Positions 42,386-49,694 of a stretch of 57,613 nt of DNA are shown in pieces. How positions within the stretch are numbered: the stretch's first letter is position 1; each line of letters opens with the position of its first letter. Made by a program: the position numbers and the translations under genes. The stretch is taken from assembly GCA_910585265.1 (NCBI GenBank), contig CAJUCA010000015.1:1-57613 (forward strand), read 5' to 3'. Under the pieces are notes generated by a model. It was given only the letters and a program-made list of their open reading frames with translations, was not told the origin of the DNA and made no database searches. This DNA is from an uncultured Oscillospiraceae bacterium (lineage in GTDB: Bacteria; Bacillota; Clostridia; Oscillospirales; Oscillospiraceae).

Positions 42386-42627
42386 GCCTCACCCCTGATG
42401 AAGTTCAGGGGTGAGGCGCGAATCAACGTCCCACGGTTCCACCCTGCTTGCAGGAAGCGCGAGGCCCCTGCCGCTTTGTGTCCTCCTGTAACGGGAAGGC
42501 CCCGTCCCGCTCGTCGCGGGCGGCTCGGGAGTGGTACGGCCGCCGCCCTGCGCGGGACGCTTCCACCCTTGCGCGTCCCTCTCTGTGCGCCGCTTCGCGG
42601 TTTCTTCTCCGTCTGTGCCGGTTTGAC
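42386..42627 (-). promoter_or_regulatory. T-box riboswitch of thrS
   Basis: On the minus strand the conserved T-box core GGGTGGAACCGTGGGAC lies at 42428-42445. It is followed by the terminator stem GCCTCACCCCTGA / TCAGGGGTGAGGC (42386-42417) and a T run. Upstream is about 180 bases of GC-rich structured RNA for Stem I. An ACC triplet followed by A at 42533-42535 is a candidate Thr specifier, not proven. Uncharged tRNA-Thr would favour the antiterminator and switch thrS on. Confidence 0.92.
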
Positions 42628-42633
42628 AGGTGC

Positions 42634-42662
42634 AGTATATCACCGGGCCAGGAAAATGTCAA
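42634..42662 (-). promoter_or_regulatory. promoter of the thrS T-box transcript
   Basis: A perfect TTGACA and TATACT are separated by exactly 17 bases on the minus strand, just upstream of the T-box. Confidence 0.9.
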
Positions 42663-42686
42663 GGCCCCCGTCCCGCCAATGGGTGG

Positions 42687-42720
42687 AAAAACCGCCCCGC
42701 CCTCAACCGGGGCGGGGCGG
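42687..42720 (-). terminator. terminator of the 33-residue gene
   Basis: On the minus strand CCGCCCCGCCC pairs with GGGCGGGGCGG, followed by five T residues. It begins four bases after the small gene's stop. Confidence 0.88.
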
Positions 42721-42723
42721 CCA

Positions 42724-42825
42724 TCACCGCTGGCTGATCCGGGCGTCGGTCTGCCCGGAGAAGATCAGGTCGTCCACGTCCTGGGGCGGATTCCCCGGGG
42801 ACTGGGGCCTTTTGTCTTTCTCCAT
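42724..42825 (-). CDS. small protein (33 aa), probable sporulation-stage gene
   Basis: The product reads MEKDKRPQSPGNPP, then QDVDDLIFSGQTDARISQR. It is hydrophilic with a Pro-rich front and an acidic middle. AAGGAG lies 9 bases before the ATG, a strong terminator follows the stop, and the upstream element matches the one before pdaB. These three signs support a real gene although it is very short. It has no family that I recognise. The only neighbour in the same direction is the flippase-like gene upstream. Confidence 0.72.
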   Translation of the reverse strand: MEKDKRPQSPGNPPQDVDDLIFSGQTDARISQR

Positions 42826-42870
42826 CACAATCGCTCCTTTTTCCACACATACAGTTTGCCCATACAAATC

Positions 42871-42899
42871 AGTATATGCGGGCGGGGACGGGTTCATGA
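42871..42899 (-). promoter_or_regulatory. sigma-E-like promoter of the 33-residue gene
   Basis: On the minus strand TCATGAA and CATATACT are separated by 14 bases, with CCGTCCCC between. The -10 fits the mother-cell sigma-E form CATAnAnT. The same 28-base arrangement occurs at 46691-46718 before pdaB. Confidence 0.5.
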
Positions 42900-42913
42900 C
42901 AGAATTTTTTCGC

Positions 42914-44029
42914 TTACGCCCGGTGGGGACAGCCCTCTGCCGGGGCCGCCCGCTTCACCGCGGGGCCCTTGGGGGCGTCGGGCACCCCTTCCGGCTCCCC
43001 CGCCGGGACGGCCTGACCCCTCCGGAGGGCCCGGCCCACTGCCAGCACCGCGGCGGTGGCGATGAGCACCAAGTAACAGCTCAGGGTGCGGCTGAGGATC
43101 ATGGCGGGGGCCACCAGGGCCTCGCCGAATATGAGCAGGAAGCCCCGGAGGAACACGTTCTCCGCCGCCCCGGCGGAGCCGGGCAGGGGCAGGTAGCCCA
43201 CGGCGATGGAGCACAGGGCCTGGAGGGCCACCGCCTCCCACAGGGAGAACCCGGACAGGCCGAAGGCCCGGTACACCACGTAGGGCATGGCGTAGGAGCA
43301 GGCCAGCTGGAGCGCGCTCAGGCCCAGCACCCAGGCCAGCAGGCCGGGGGCCTTCCGCAGGAGCTGGGCACCCCGGCGGTACTCGGCGATGTGGGCGTCC
43401 GCCTTGGCCTCCAGTGCGGCCCGGTCCAGCCGGGGACATACCCGCACCGCCAGGGCGATGCAGCCGTACAGCAGCCGCTTGGCGGGGCCGGGGAGGAACA
43501 GGAACATCAGCATAGCCGCGTCAATGAGGGCGAACACCGCCAGCCCCACCCCCAGCAGCAGGCCCACCTGCCCGCCCAGCCCCTCGGTGAAGTGGCCCGC
43601 GGTACACAGGGCGAACACGCCCCAGCCCATGGCGGCGGTGTTGTAGCCGATGGTCACCAGCAGCATATCCAGCGCACCGGAGGCGGTGGGCACCCCGTCC
43701 CTGCCCATGGCCAGGATCTGGGCGGGCTGTCCGCCGGTGGCGGAGGGGGTGATGGTGCTGAAAAAGAATCCGGTGCAGGAGTAGTAGGCGCAGCGGCGGA
43801 AGGGCTGGCCGCACCCCAGGGAGCGCAGGACGGCATAGGTGGCGGCGGCCTCGCAGCACAGGAACAGGGCCATCAGCGGCAGGCCCAGCAGCAGCACCCG
43901 CCAGTCCGCCCCCAGCAGGGCGGCGGCCAGCTGGCCGGGGGTCTGCTCCTTTAAAATCATGTATACGGTCCAGCCCAGCAGGGCGGCCACCGCCCCCCCG
44001 CACAGCAGGTTTTTCGTCTGTTTCTTCAC
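42914..44029 (-). CDS. flippase-like membrane protein (UPF0104/MprF N-terminal type)
   Basis: The 371-residue protein has about eight membrane helices and the family marks FFFSTITPSATGGQPAQILAM (seen near residues 85-105) and YLPLPGSAGAAENVF (near 280). This fold is shared with the flippase half of MprF and with AglD-like proteins. The start is GTG 44029, overlapping the preceding stop by four bases (GTGA). Coupling to a glycolipid glycosyltransferase suggests it moves the glycolipid across the membrane. A Pro/Ala-rich tail ends the protein. Confidence 0.87.
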   Translation of the reverse strand: MKKQTKNLLCGGAVAALLGWTVYMILKEQTPGQLAAALLGADWRVLLLGLPLMALFLCCEAAATYAVLRSLGCGQPFRRCAYYSCTGFFFSTITPSATGGQPAQILAMGRDGVPTASGALDMLLVTIGYNTAAMGWGVFALCTAGHFTEGLGGQVGLLLGVGLAVFALIDAAMLMFLFLPGPAKRLLYGCIALAVRVCPRLDRAALEAKADAHIAEYRRGAQLLRKAPGLLAWVLGLSALQLACSYAMPYVVYRAFGLSGFSLWEAVALQALCSIAVGYLPLPGSAGAAENVFLRGFLLIFGEALVAPAMILSRTLSCYLVLIATAAVLAVGRALRRGQAVPAGEPEGVPDAPKGPAVKRAAPAEGCPHRA

Positions 44030-45096
44030 GCGGACACCTTCTCTCCCGCCAGATCCGCCACCACCCGGCACACGGCGGCCCGGGCCAGCTCCGCGGAGGT
44101 CTGCTCCATGGCTCCCGCCATGGCGGACAGGGCTTCGTCATTGTAAATCGTCTCCCGGATGGCGGCAAGGCAGGCGTTCTCCCCCTTGGCGGCAATGCGG
44201 GCCATGCCGTGGGCCACCAGGAAGTCGGCGTTCTCCTGCTCCTGCTTCAGGAAGGGCTGCCACGCCAGAATGGGCAGGCGGGCGGCGATGGCCTCGAAGC
44301 AGGTGATGCCCCCCGGCTTGGACAGCATCAGGTGGGCCCGGGCCATGTATTTCTCCACCTCCCGGGTGAAGGGGACGGCCTCGATGTTGGCATACCGCCC
44401 GTTCAGCCGCTGGTACAGCTTGTCGTTTCTGCCCGTCAGGATGGTGGTGTGCACGCCGGGCAGGGCGTCCAGGGCCTGGTAGAAGGAGTCCCGCCGGGGC
44501 ATCAGCCCCAGGCCGCCCCCCATGATCAGCAGCTCCCGCCGGTGGGAGGGGTCTTTGCGGGCGGGCTTGAACCGCCCGCTGACGGGGATACCGGACACCA
44601 CCACGGTGTCCGGGTCCACGCCCTTGGCGGCCAGCCCCTGGCGGACCGTCTCCCCCGCCACCAGGTAGCAGTCGGTGCCGGGGTGAATCCATTCGCTGTG
44701 GCAGGTCACGTCGGTGACGCAGGTGACCAGGGGAAGCTCCGAGGGACCCTCCTCCTTGTACCGGGCCATGGCGGCGGAGCAGATGGGGTGGGTGGACACC
44801 ACCACGTCGGGGGCATACTCGTCCAGCAGGCGATCCAGCCCGCCCAGCAGGTCGTCCCCCCGGCCGTCCCCCGAATCGTTGACGGTCAGGTCATGGTAGA
44901 GGTTGTAGAACACCCCGCCGTAGGTCACCAGCACGTTAAACCACCAGTACATGGCGGAGGCGCGGTTGGGCAAAGCGTATTCGAACAGATCCACGGTGTC
45001 GGCCCGGTGGCCCGCCTGCCGCAGCTGCTCCTGGAGTGCCTGGGCGGCGGAAAGGTGGCCCATGCCAAACTTGCCGGTTACAATCAAAATCCTCAT
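44026..45096 (-). CDS. diacylglycerol glucosyltransferase-like (MGDG synthase family)
   Basis: The 356-residue GT28-type glycosyltransferase begins with the lipid-acceptor domain RILIVTGKFGMGHLSAAQAL typical of UgtP/MGD proteins. The C-terminal donor domain has LIMGGGLGLMP near 205 and SKPGGITCFEAIAARLP near 275. It probably transfers glucose or galactose from the UDP-sugar to diacylglycerol, giving a membrane glycolipid or lipoteichoic acid anchor. The start is ATG 45096 with GGAGGG upstream. It forms an operon with the flippase-like gene. Confidence 0.9.
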   Translation of the reverse strand: MRILIVTGKFGMGHLSAAQALQEQLRQAGHRADTVDLFEYALPNRASAMYWWFNVLVTYGGVFYNLYHDLTVNDSGDGRGDDLLGGLDRLLDEYAPDVVVSTHPICSAAMARYKEEGPSELPLVTCVTDVTCHSEWIHPGTDCYLVAGETVRQGLAAKGVDPDTVVVSGIPVSGRFKPARKDPSHRRELLIMGGGLGLMPRRDSFYQALDALPGVHTTILTGRNDKLYQRLNGRYANIEAVPFTREVEKYMARAHLMLSKPGGITCFEAIAARLPILAWQPFLKQEQENADFLVAHGMARIAAKGENACLAAIRETIYNDEALSAMAGAMEQTSAELARAAVCRVVADLAGEKVSA

Positions 45097-45195
45097 CTCG
45101 GGTTCCCTCCTCAAATCAGCACGTAAATCATTGCCGTTTTGACGGTGCGGCAAACGCCGCGTGGATAAAACCTGCCGTCCTATCCTATGCTCCCG

Positions 45196-45223
45196 ATTAT
45201 AGAGGACAAATCTTCAGTTTCAA
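45196..45223 (-). promoter_or_regulatory. promoter of the glycolipid operon
   Basis: On the minus strand TTGAAA and a perfect TATAAT are separated by 16 bases, giving a leader of about 95 bases. Confidence 0.75.
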
Positions 45224-45257
45224 GGCAGATCCCTTTTAGCTTTTGGTGAGATCTTTT

Positions 45258-45776
45258 TTAAGATTCCTTTAAGCGTCCCGCCTCCACCCAGCGGATCTCC
45301 CCCGGCGGCGGCCCCGAGCAGCACACCGCCCCCCGCCAGTCCCCCCCGGCCCAGCTCCCGTGGGGGCAGGGCGGCGGCGTCTCCACCTGCCGGGGCGGGA
45401 ACAGGGGGGCGTCCTCCCGCTTGCACCAGCTCTCCTTTAACGTCCACAGGCGGTAGAAGTCCTCCCAGCCGCCATCGAACCGGGCCAGCTCGGCGGGGCT
45501 GAGGACATAGGCGGGCAGGCCCGCCCGCCGGGGGCGCACCAGCTCCACGTCCACCCCCACCGGGCCGTCCTCCGACAGGGCGCACAGGGCGATCCCCCCG
45601 CTGTGGGACAGGGAGAACCAGCGGCCCGCCTCCCCCGGGAAGAAGGGCTTCCCCCGGGGGGACCGCTCCACCGGGGGGAGGGTCCGCCAGCCCCAGCGGT
45701 CCCGGACCGCCCAGGCCAGCAGCGGCCAGGCCAGCGTCCGGCCGTCCTCCCCTCTCGTGCCGTAGATGGTTGTCAT
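45258..45776 (-). CDS. Sfp-type 4'-phosphopantetheinyl transferase
   Basis: The 172-residue protein is short for the Sfp class but keeps the diagnostic parts: FSLSHSGG near residue 65, the metal-binding GVDVELV near 85 and YRLWTLKESWCKREDA near 125. It attaches phosphopantetheine to carrier proteins. No carrier protein, NRPS or PKS gene is in the window, so its target lies elsewhere. The start is ATG 45776 with GGAGGGGG upstream. The pdaB terminator lies in its upstream region. Confidence 0.9.
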   Translation of the reverse strand: MTTIYGTRGEDGRTLAWPLLAWAVRDRWGWRTLPPVERSPRGKPFFPGEAGRWFSLSHSGGIALCALSEDGPVGVDVELVRPRRAGLPAYVLSPAELARFDGGWEDFYRLWTLKESWCKREDAPLFPPRQVETPPPCPHGSWAGGDWRGAVCCSGPPPGEIRWVEAGRLKES

Positions 45777-45840
45777 GGATTCGCCCCCTCCCCTCTTGTC
45801 CCCCCTATTATACCCAAAGGCCCGCCTTGCCGCAAGGCAC

Positions 45841-45870
45841 AAAAGGGGGCCGTCCCCCCAGGACGGCCCC
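45841..45870 (-). terminator. terminator of pdaB
   Basis: GGGGCCGTCC / GGACGGCCCC with a five-base loop is followed on the minus strand by CTTTT. It starts seven bases after the pdaB stop. Confidence 0.85.
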
Positions 45871-45876
45871 AAACTG

Positions 45877-46659
45877 TTACGCCTTCCCCGGGCACTGACG
45901 CCCGGTGTGGTCGATGGTGTAGTCCTGCCCGCAGGTTCCGTGGACGATCAGCTCCGAGATGGGCACGAAGGTATAGCCGTCCTGGAGCAGCTTCTCGATG
46001 ATCCCCGGCAGGGCCTCCGGCGTGTGCTTGGCGGCGTTGTGGAACAGGACGATGGACCCCGGCTGCACCTTGTCCGTCACCCGCTTGGTGATGTCGGCGG
46101 CGGACAGGTCCTTCCAGTCCAGGCTGTCCACGTCCCACTGGATCGGCTCGATGCCCATGGAGCGCACCGCGTTGATCACGTGGTCGTCATACTCCCCGTA
46201 AGGGCACCGGAACAGGGTGGGCCGCACCCCGGTGACCTTCTCGATCTTGTCCCCGCAGGCGTTCAAGTCCTCCACGATCTCCTGGGGGGACAGCTTGTTG
46301 AAGTGGGCGTGGGTGTTGGAGTGGCTCATCACCTCATGGCCCGCGTCGAACAGGGCCTTCACCGACTCGGGGTACTTGTCCACCCACTCCCCCACCACGA
46401 AAAAGGTGGCCTTCACGCCGTACTTGGCCAGGGTGTCGATGAGCTGCTGGGTGTCCTCGTTCCCCCAGGCGGCGTCAAAGCTGATGGACACCACCTTGTA
46501 GTCCTTCTGTACGCAGTAGATGGGAAGCTGCCGGGTGGAGGCGGACGCCCCCACCACCGCCGGGTGGTTCACCACCCAGAACATCATCACCGCCGCGATG
46601 GCGAAGGCCGCCGCCGCGAACACCTTTCTCCGCAGGTAAATGATCTTGGTCCCTTTCAT
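45877..46659 (-). CDS. pdaB: PdaB-like sporulation polysaccharide deacetylase
   Basis: The 260-residue protein has one N-terminal membrane helix (about 12-36) and an extracytoplasmic NodB domain. Catalytic elements are SFDAAWG near residue 62, the metal pair in SHSNTHAH near 112, the RCPYGEYD loop near 150 and the late His in IVLFHN near 205. PdaB is needed for stable spores in Bacillus and acts on cell-wall sugar. A sigma-E-like element precedes it. The start is ATG 46659 with GAGGGG upstream. Confidence 0.88.
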   Translation of the reverse strand: MKGTKIIYLRRKVFAAAAFAIAAVMMFWVVNHPAVVGASASTRQLPIYCVQKDYKVVSISFDAAWGNEDTQQLIDTLAKYGVKATFFVVGEWVDKYPESVKALFDAGHEVMSHSNTHAHFNKLSPQEIVEDLNACGDKIEKVTGVRPTLFRCPYGEYDDHVINAVRSMGIEPIQWDVDSLDWKDLSAADITKRVTDKVQPGSIVLFHNAAKHTPEALPGIIEKLLQDGYTFVPISELIVHGTCGQDYTIDHTGRQCPGKA

Positions 46660-46690
46660 GTTGACCCCTCCGAGGCACAGTTTTCAATCC

Positions 46691-46718
46691 ACTTTATGCC
46701 GGAGGGGACGGTTTCATG
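46691..46718 (-). promoter_or_regulatory. sigma-E-like promoter of pdaB
   Basis: On the minus strand ACATGAA and CATAAAGT are separated by 14 bases with CCGTCCCC between. The element is almost the same as at 42871-42899. A mother-cell promoter fits a sporulation deacetylase. Confidence 0.55.
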
Positions 46719-46720
46719 TT

Positions 46721-46767
46721 AGAACCTGTATTCACAGCCGAAGATACCGGCTGTGAATACAGGTTCT
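46721..46767. repeat. 20-bp perfect palindrome upstream of pdaB
   Basis: Arms of 20 bases (46721-46740, starting AGAACCTG, and 46748-46767) pair without mismatch around a seven-base AAGATAC loop. The composition is far less GC-rich than the surroundings. It sits two bases beyond the -35 element of the pdaB promoter. No target duplication or ORF is visible. Confidence 0.75.
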
Positions 46768-46813
46768 TAAAGACCGCGCCCGCTGAGCACAGGCCCCTGT
46801 TCAGCGGGCGCGG
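46768..46813 (-). terminator. terminator of the G3E GTPase operon
   Basis: On the minus strand CCGCGCCCGCTGA and its complement form a 13-bp stem with a 14-base loop, followed by TCTTTAA, 49 bases after the last GTPase stop. Confidence 0.65.
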
Positions 46814-46861
46814 CTTCCCCCGGGGATTCCCCGGCGGGACGTTTTTTGAGCATCAGGGGGC

Positions 46862-47794
46862 TCAGAAGGTCAGCACATCCTGCTTCGGCTTGTCCGCCGG
46901 AGACAGGGCGGTGACGCGGAGCACCGGGCCGCTCTGCCCCTGGTACGCCTTGTGGTCCTCCAGGCGGACTACCCCGGTCACGTCCGCCCAGGAGCGGCTT
47001 TCGTAGGCGTCAAAGCCCTCCCCCCGGGCCACCAGCCCCAGGAAGGAGATGTCGTTCTCGCAGCAGGTCATGGCGAAGCGGCCCAAAATCACCTCGCCGG
47101 GGTACTGGGGCAGGTGGCACACCACCGTCTTGGCCCGGATGGCCTTGCCCTCGTACCGCTCCGGGTGCTCCATCACGTCCACATACCACACGCCGAAATC
47201 GTCGTCCGGTATGTCAATGATGTCCTGGTTCAGGTCGAAGGGGCACACGGTATCGTCGGCGTAGTCCTCGCTGGTGCCGTCGGTGTTCTCCAGGAAGATG
47301 CTGGCCCGGCGGTTCACCATCCGCAGGTTGCGCTGGCGCAGGGCGGCCCGGAGGGCCTCGTCGCAGCGGTTGAACACGATCATGTCCGCGTTGGTCAGCT
47401 TCTCCATCATGAGCTGGCCCAGGTTCTTGGCGTAGCTGTCGAAGGTGGACGCCTCCACCATGGTCATGATCTGGTAGAGCACCCAGTTGTCGGGCAGGGC
47501 GTCCTGGTAGAACCGCCCCAGGCTCCACATCCCGTTGAACTCCACCAGCACCTGCCGGGGGCGGTACTTCTTCTCGCAGCGTTTGAGGAAGTCCCGGGTC
47601 AGCTCCGATTCCTCCTCCACCGTCACCACCGTCACGTTGCGCAGGGCCTTGGGGTCGTACTCCTCCGTCCCCTCCTCGCAGCAGATCAGCAGGGTGGGGT
47701 CCTCCCGGGCAAAGCCGTCCTGCAACACGCCGTTGAGGAAGGAGGTCTTGCCGCCGTCCAAAAATCCGGCCGCCAGGTAGACAGGGATTTCCAT
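46862..47794 (-). CDS. G3E/CobW-like GTPase, second paralogue
   Basis: The 310-residue protein has a P-loop in VYLAAGFLDGGKTSFLNG (residues 5-22), the switch-region FNGMW and the base motif NRCD near residue 150. It lacks the CxCC metal motif of classical family members, and the Walker A has Asp-Gly instead of Gly-Ala. The C-terminal half (about 185-305) resembles a small beta domain with CHLPQYPGEVILGRFAMTCCENDISFLGL, seen in the TIGR03943/YcgQ proteins (from memory). Twelve bases after the His-rich GTPase gene, so the two act together, probably in metal (zinc or cobalt) handling. Confidence 0.82.
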   Translation of the reverse strand: MEIPVYLAAGFLDGGKTSFLNGVLQDGFAREDPTLLICCEEGTEEYDPKALRNVTVVTVEEESELTRDFLKRCEKKYRPRQVLVEFNGMWSLGRFYQDALPDNWVLYQIMTMVEASTFDSYAKNLGQLMMEKLTNADMIVFNRCDEALRAALRQRNLRMVNRRASIFLENTDGTSEDYADDTVCPFDLNQDIIDIPDDDFGVWYVDVMEHPERYEGKAIRAKTVVCHLPQYPGEVILGRFAMTCCENDISFLGLVARGEGFDAYESRSWADVTGVVRLEDHKAYQGQSGPVLRVTALSPADKPKQDVLTF

Positions 47795-47806
47795 AGCCCC
47801 GCCCTC

Positions 47807-48991
47807 TTACAGTCCGAACAGGACAGCCAGCCCGTCCTCGTTCAGCCCCGCGCCGATGACGCACAGACGCCCGGTGTAGTCCGCGGGCCCGGTGCGCACC
47901 TCATACTCCTCGGGCACGTAGTCGAAGTGGAGCCACGCCCCGTCCTCCCCCGGAACAATGCCCTTGGCCCGGAGGATCACGCCGCATTCTCCCTGATCCA
48001 GCTGGGACAGGATGTGCTCCAGCCCAGCTTTGGTAAAGGGCTTCACCGTCTCCCGGCCCCAGCTGGCGAACACCTCGTCGGCGTGGTGGTGGCCGTGGTG
48101 GTCATGATCGTGGTCGTGATCATGGTGGCCGTGACAGCCGCAGGAGCACTCCTCGCCGTGGTCGTGGTGGTGATCGTGGCCGTGATGATGCTCGTGGTCA
48201 TGATCCTGGCAGTGCTCGTGGTGATGGTCATGATCCTCATGATCGTGGTGATGGCCGCACTCCTCATGATCATGCTCGTGGTGGTCATGATGGCAGTCCT
48301 CATGATCGTGACCGTGGTGGTGATGGTGGGCGTGGGCCGCCTCCTCCGCCTCGTGGGCCGCCCGGACGCGCTCCAGCAGCTCCTCCTCCAGGGAGGTCTT
48401 TTCGATGGCGGACAGGATGGTTTTGCCGTCCAGCTGGTCCCAGGGGGTGGTGATCAGGGCCGCGCCGGGGTTCTTCTCCCGCAGCAGGGCCGCCGCCGCT
48501 TCCAGCTTCTCCTGGCTCAGGTTCTGGGTGCGGGAGAGGATGATGGTGCCCGCGCTCTCGATCTGGTTGTTGTAGAACTCCCCGAAATTCTTCATATACA
48601 CCTTCACCTTGGCGGCGTCCGCCACGGTGACGAAGCTGTTCAGTTTCAGGCTGGGGTCGTCCTGGGCGGCCTTCTCCACCGCCGCCACCACGTCGGACAG
48701 CTTGCCCACGCCGGAGGGCTCGATGAGGATTCGGTCGGGGTGGAACTGATCCTCCACCTCATGGAGGGCCTTGCCGAAGTCGCCCACCAGGGAACAGCAG
48801 ATGCAGCCGGAGGACATCTCGGAGATCTCCACCCCGGCGTCCTTGAGGAAGCCGCCGTCCACGCTGATCTCGCCGAACTCGTTTTCGATCAGCACCAGCT
48901 TCTCCCCCTGGTACGCCTCCGCCAGCAGCTTTTTGATGAGGGTGGTCTTGCCCGCCCCTAAGAACCCGGACACAATGTCGATTTTTGCCAT
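47807..48991 (-). CDS. G3E-family metallochaperone GTPase with long His-rich insert
   Basis: The 394-residue protein has Walker A GFLGAGKTT (residues 9-17), the metal-binding SSGCICCSLVGDF near 60 and the CobW_C domain at the end. Between about residues 220 and 312 lies an insert made almost wholly of His, Asp and Glu (HHHHHGHDHED, HEHDHEECGHH and similar), with three Cys in CSCGCHG. Such inserts store or sense Zn/Ni. Compared with usual YciC/ZNG-type proteins the insert is very long. ATG 48991 has AAGGAAC upstream. Confidence 0.93.
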   Translation of the reverse strand: MAKIDIVSGFLGAGKTTLIKKLLAEAYQGEKLVLIENEFGEISVDGGFLKDAGVEISEMSSGCICCSLVGDFGKALHEVEDQFHPDRILIEPSGVGKLSDVVAAVEKAAQDDPSLKLNSFVTVADAAKVKVYMKNFGEFYNNQIESAGTIILSRTQNLSQEKLEAAAALLREKNPGAALITTPWDQLDGKTILSAIEKTSLEEELLERVRAAHEAEEAAHAHHHHHGHDHEDCHHDHHEHDHEECGHHHDHEDHDHHHEHCQDHDHEHHHGHDHHHDHGEECSCGCHGHHDHDHDHDHHGHHHADEVFASWGRETVKPFTKAGLEHILSQLDQGECGVILRAKGIVPGEDGAWLHFDYVPEEYEVRTGPADYTGRLCVIGAGLNEDGLAVLFGL

Positions 48992-49025
48992 TGGAAATCA
49001 GTTCCTTTACTTTGGATTTGCCCCT

Positions 49026-49054
49026 ATTTTATCCCTCCCCGCGGGGAAAGTCAA
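49026..49054 (-). promoter_or_regulatory. promoter of the G3E GTPase operon
   Basis: On the minus strand TTGACT and TAAAAT are separated by 17 bases. The spacer contains the palindrome CCCCGCGGGG. I see no clear Zur-type operator. Confidence 0.7.
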
Positions 49055-49163
49055 GGGCCGCAGGATGCCCGCTTTCGGACAGGCGGTCGTTTTCGGCGGA
49101 CAGGCGGCCGTCCACGGCGGGGGAAGCTGTGGTATCCTATTCTTATCAAAGGAGGCGAGCGGT

Positions 49164-49616
49164 ATGGGAGAAGATTCCAAGAACAGCCGGGGGAGCAGCC
49201 CCGGCGGGCGCGGGGCCTGGCTGGGCCTGCTCCTCTACGGCGGGGCGTGGCTGGGCTGTGTGCTGTGGTTCTGGCTGGGCCGCTCCAGCGGCGGCTGGAT
49301 CCTGTCCTACTCCATCCTGATCCATCGGATCATACTCCCCCTGGCGGCAACAGCCACCGCCTTCCTGCTGACCCGGGCTTGGGGGCTGACCCCCTGGCGT
49401 CTGGCGGCCATGGCGGCGGGCTTCGGCGTTCTGCACATGGCCGCCATATGGGCCACGGTGTCGCTGGCCACCCTGCTGGGGCAGGCCAACATCGCGGGCG
49501 TCGGCCTGTCCGTCCTGCTGGATGGGGCCAATCCTGCGGCGGCAGGCGGGCTTCTGGGCCGGCTGGCCCGCGAGAGACGGGAGAGAGCGGGGCCGCGGGA
49601 ACCCGATCCGCATTGA
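49164..49616 (+). CDS. small membrane protein, unknown function
   Basis: The 150-residue product has a Ser/Gly-rich start, three likely membrane helices (about 17-38, 48-70 and 78-105) and a strongly basic tail (RLARERRERAG). AAAGGAGG precedes ATG 49164 by 8 bases. I do not recognise the family. The rfbA promoter begins inside its last codons, so the two genes may be separately transcribed. Confidence 0.65.
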   Translation: MGEDSKNSRGSSPGGRGAWLGLLLYGGAWLGCVLWFWLGRSSGGWILSYSILIHRIILPLAATATAFLLTRAWGLTPWRLAAMAAGFGVLHMAAIWATVSLATLLGQANIAGVGLSVLLDGANPAAAGGLLGRLARERRERAGPREPDPH

Positions 49617-49641
49617 CTTTTCCCCCCTGGTTTTGTATAAT
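49613..49641 (+). promoter_or_regulatory. promoter of rfbA
   Basis: TTGACT and a perfect TATAAT are separated by exactly 17 bases, 54 bases before the rfbA start. Confidence 0.87.
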
Positions 49642-49694
49642 GTCCTCAGAAGCCCAATCCGCACACGCGCCCGCCGCGCGGGATGGAGGTACAT

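Noticed and set aside
45258..45776. Phosphopantetheinyl transferase as a sign of a biosynthetic gene cluster
   Set aside because: No NRPS, PKS, carrier protein or tailoring gene is present within the window; the gene stands alone.
46952..48961. Open frame of 669 codons antisense to the two G3E GTPase genes, with a Val/Met-rich stretch resembling membrane helices
   Set aside because: The Val/Met run is the complement of the His/Asp codons of the metal-binding insert; there is no ribosome site.
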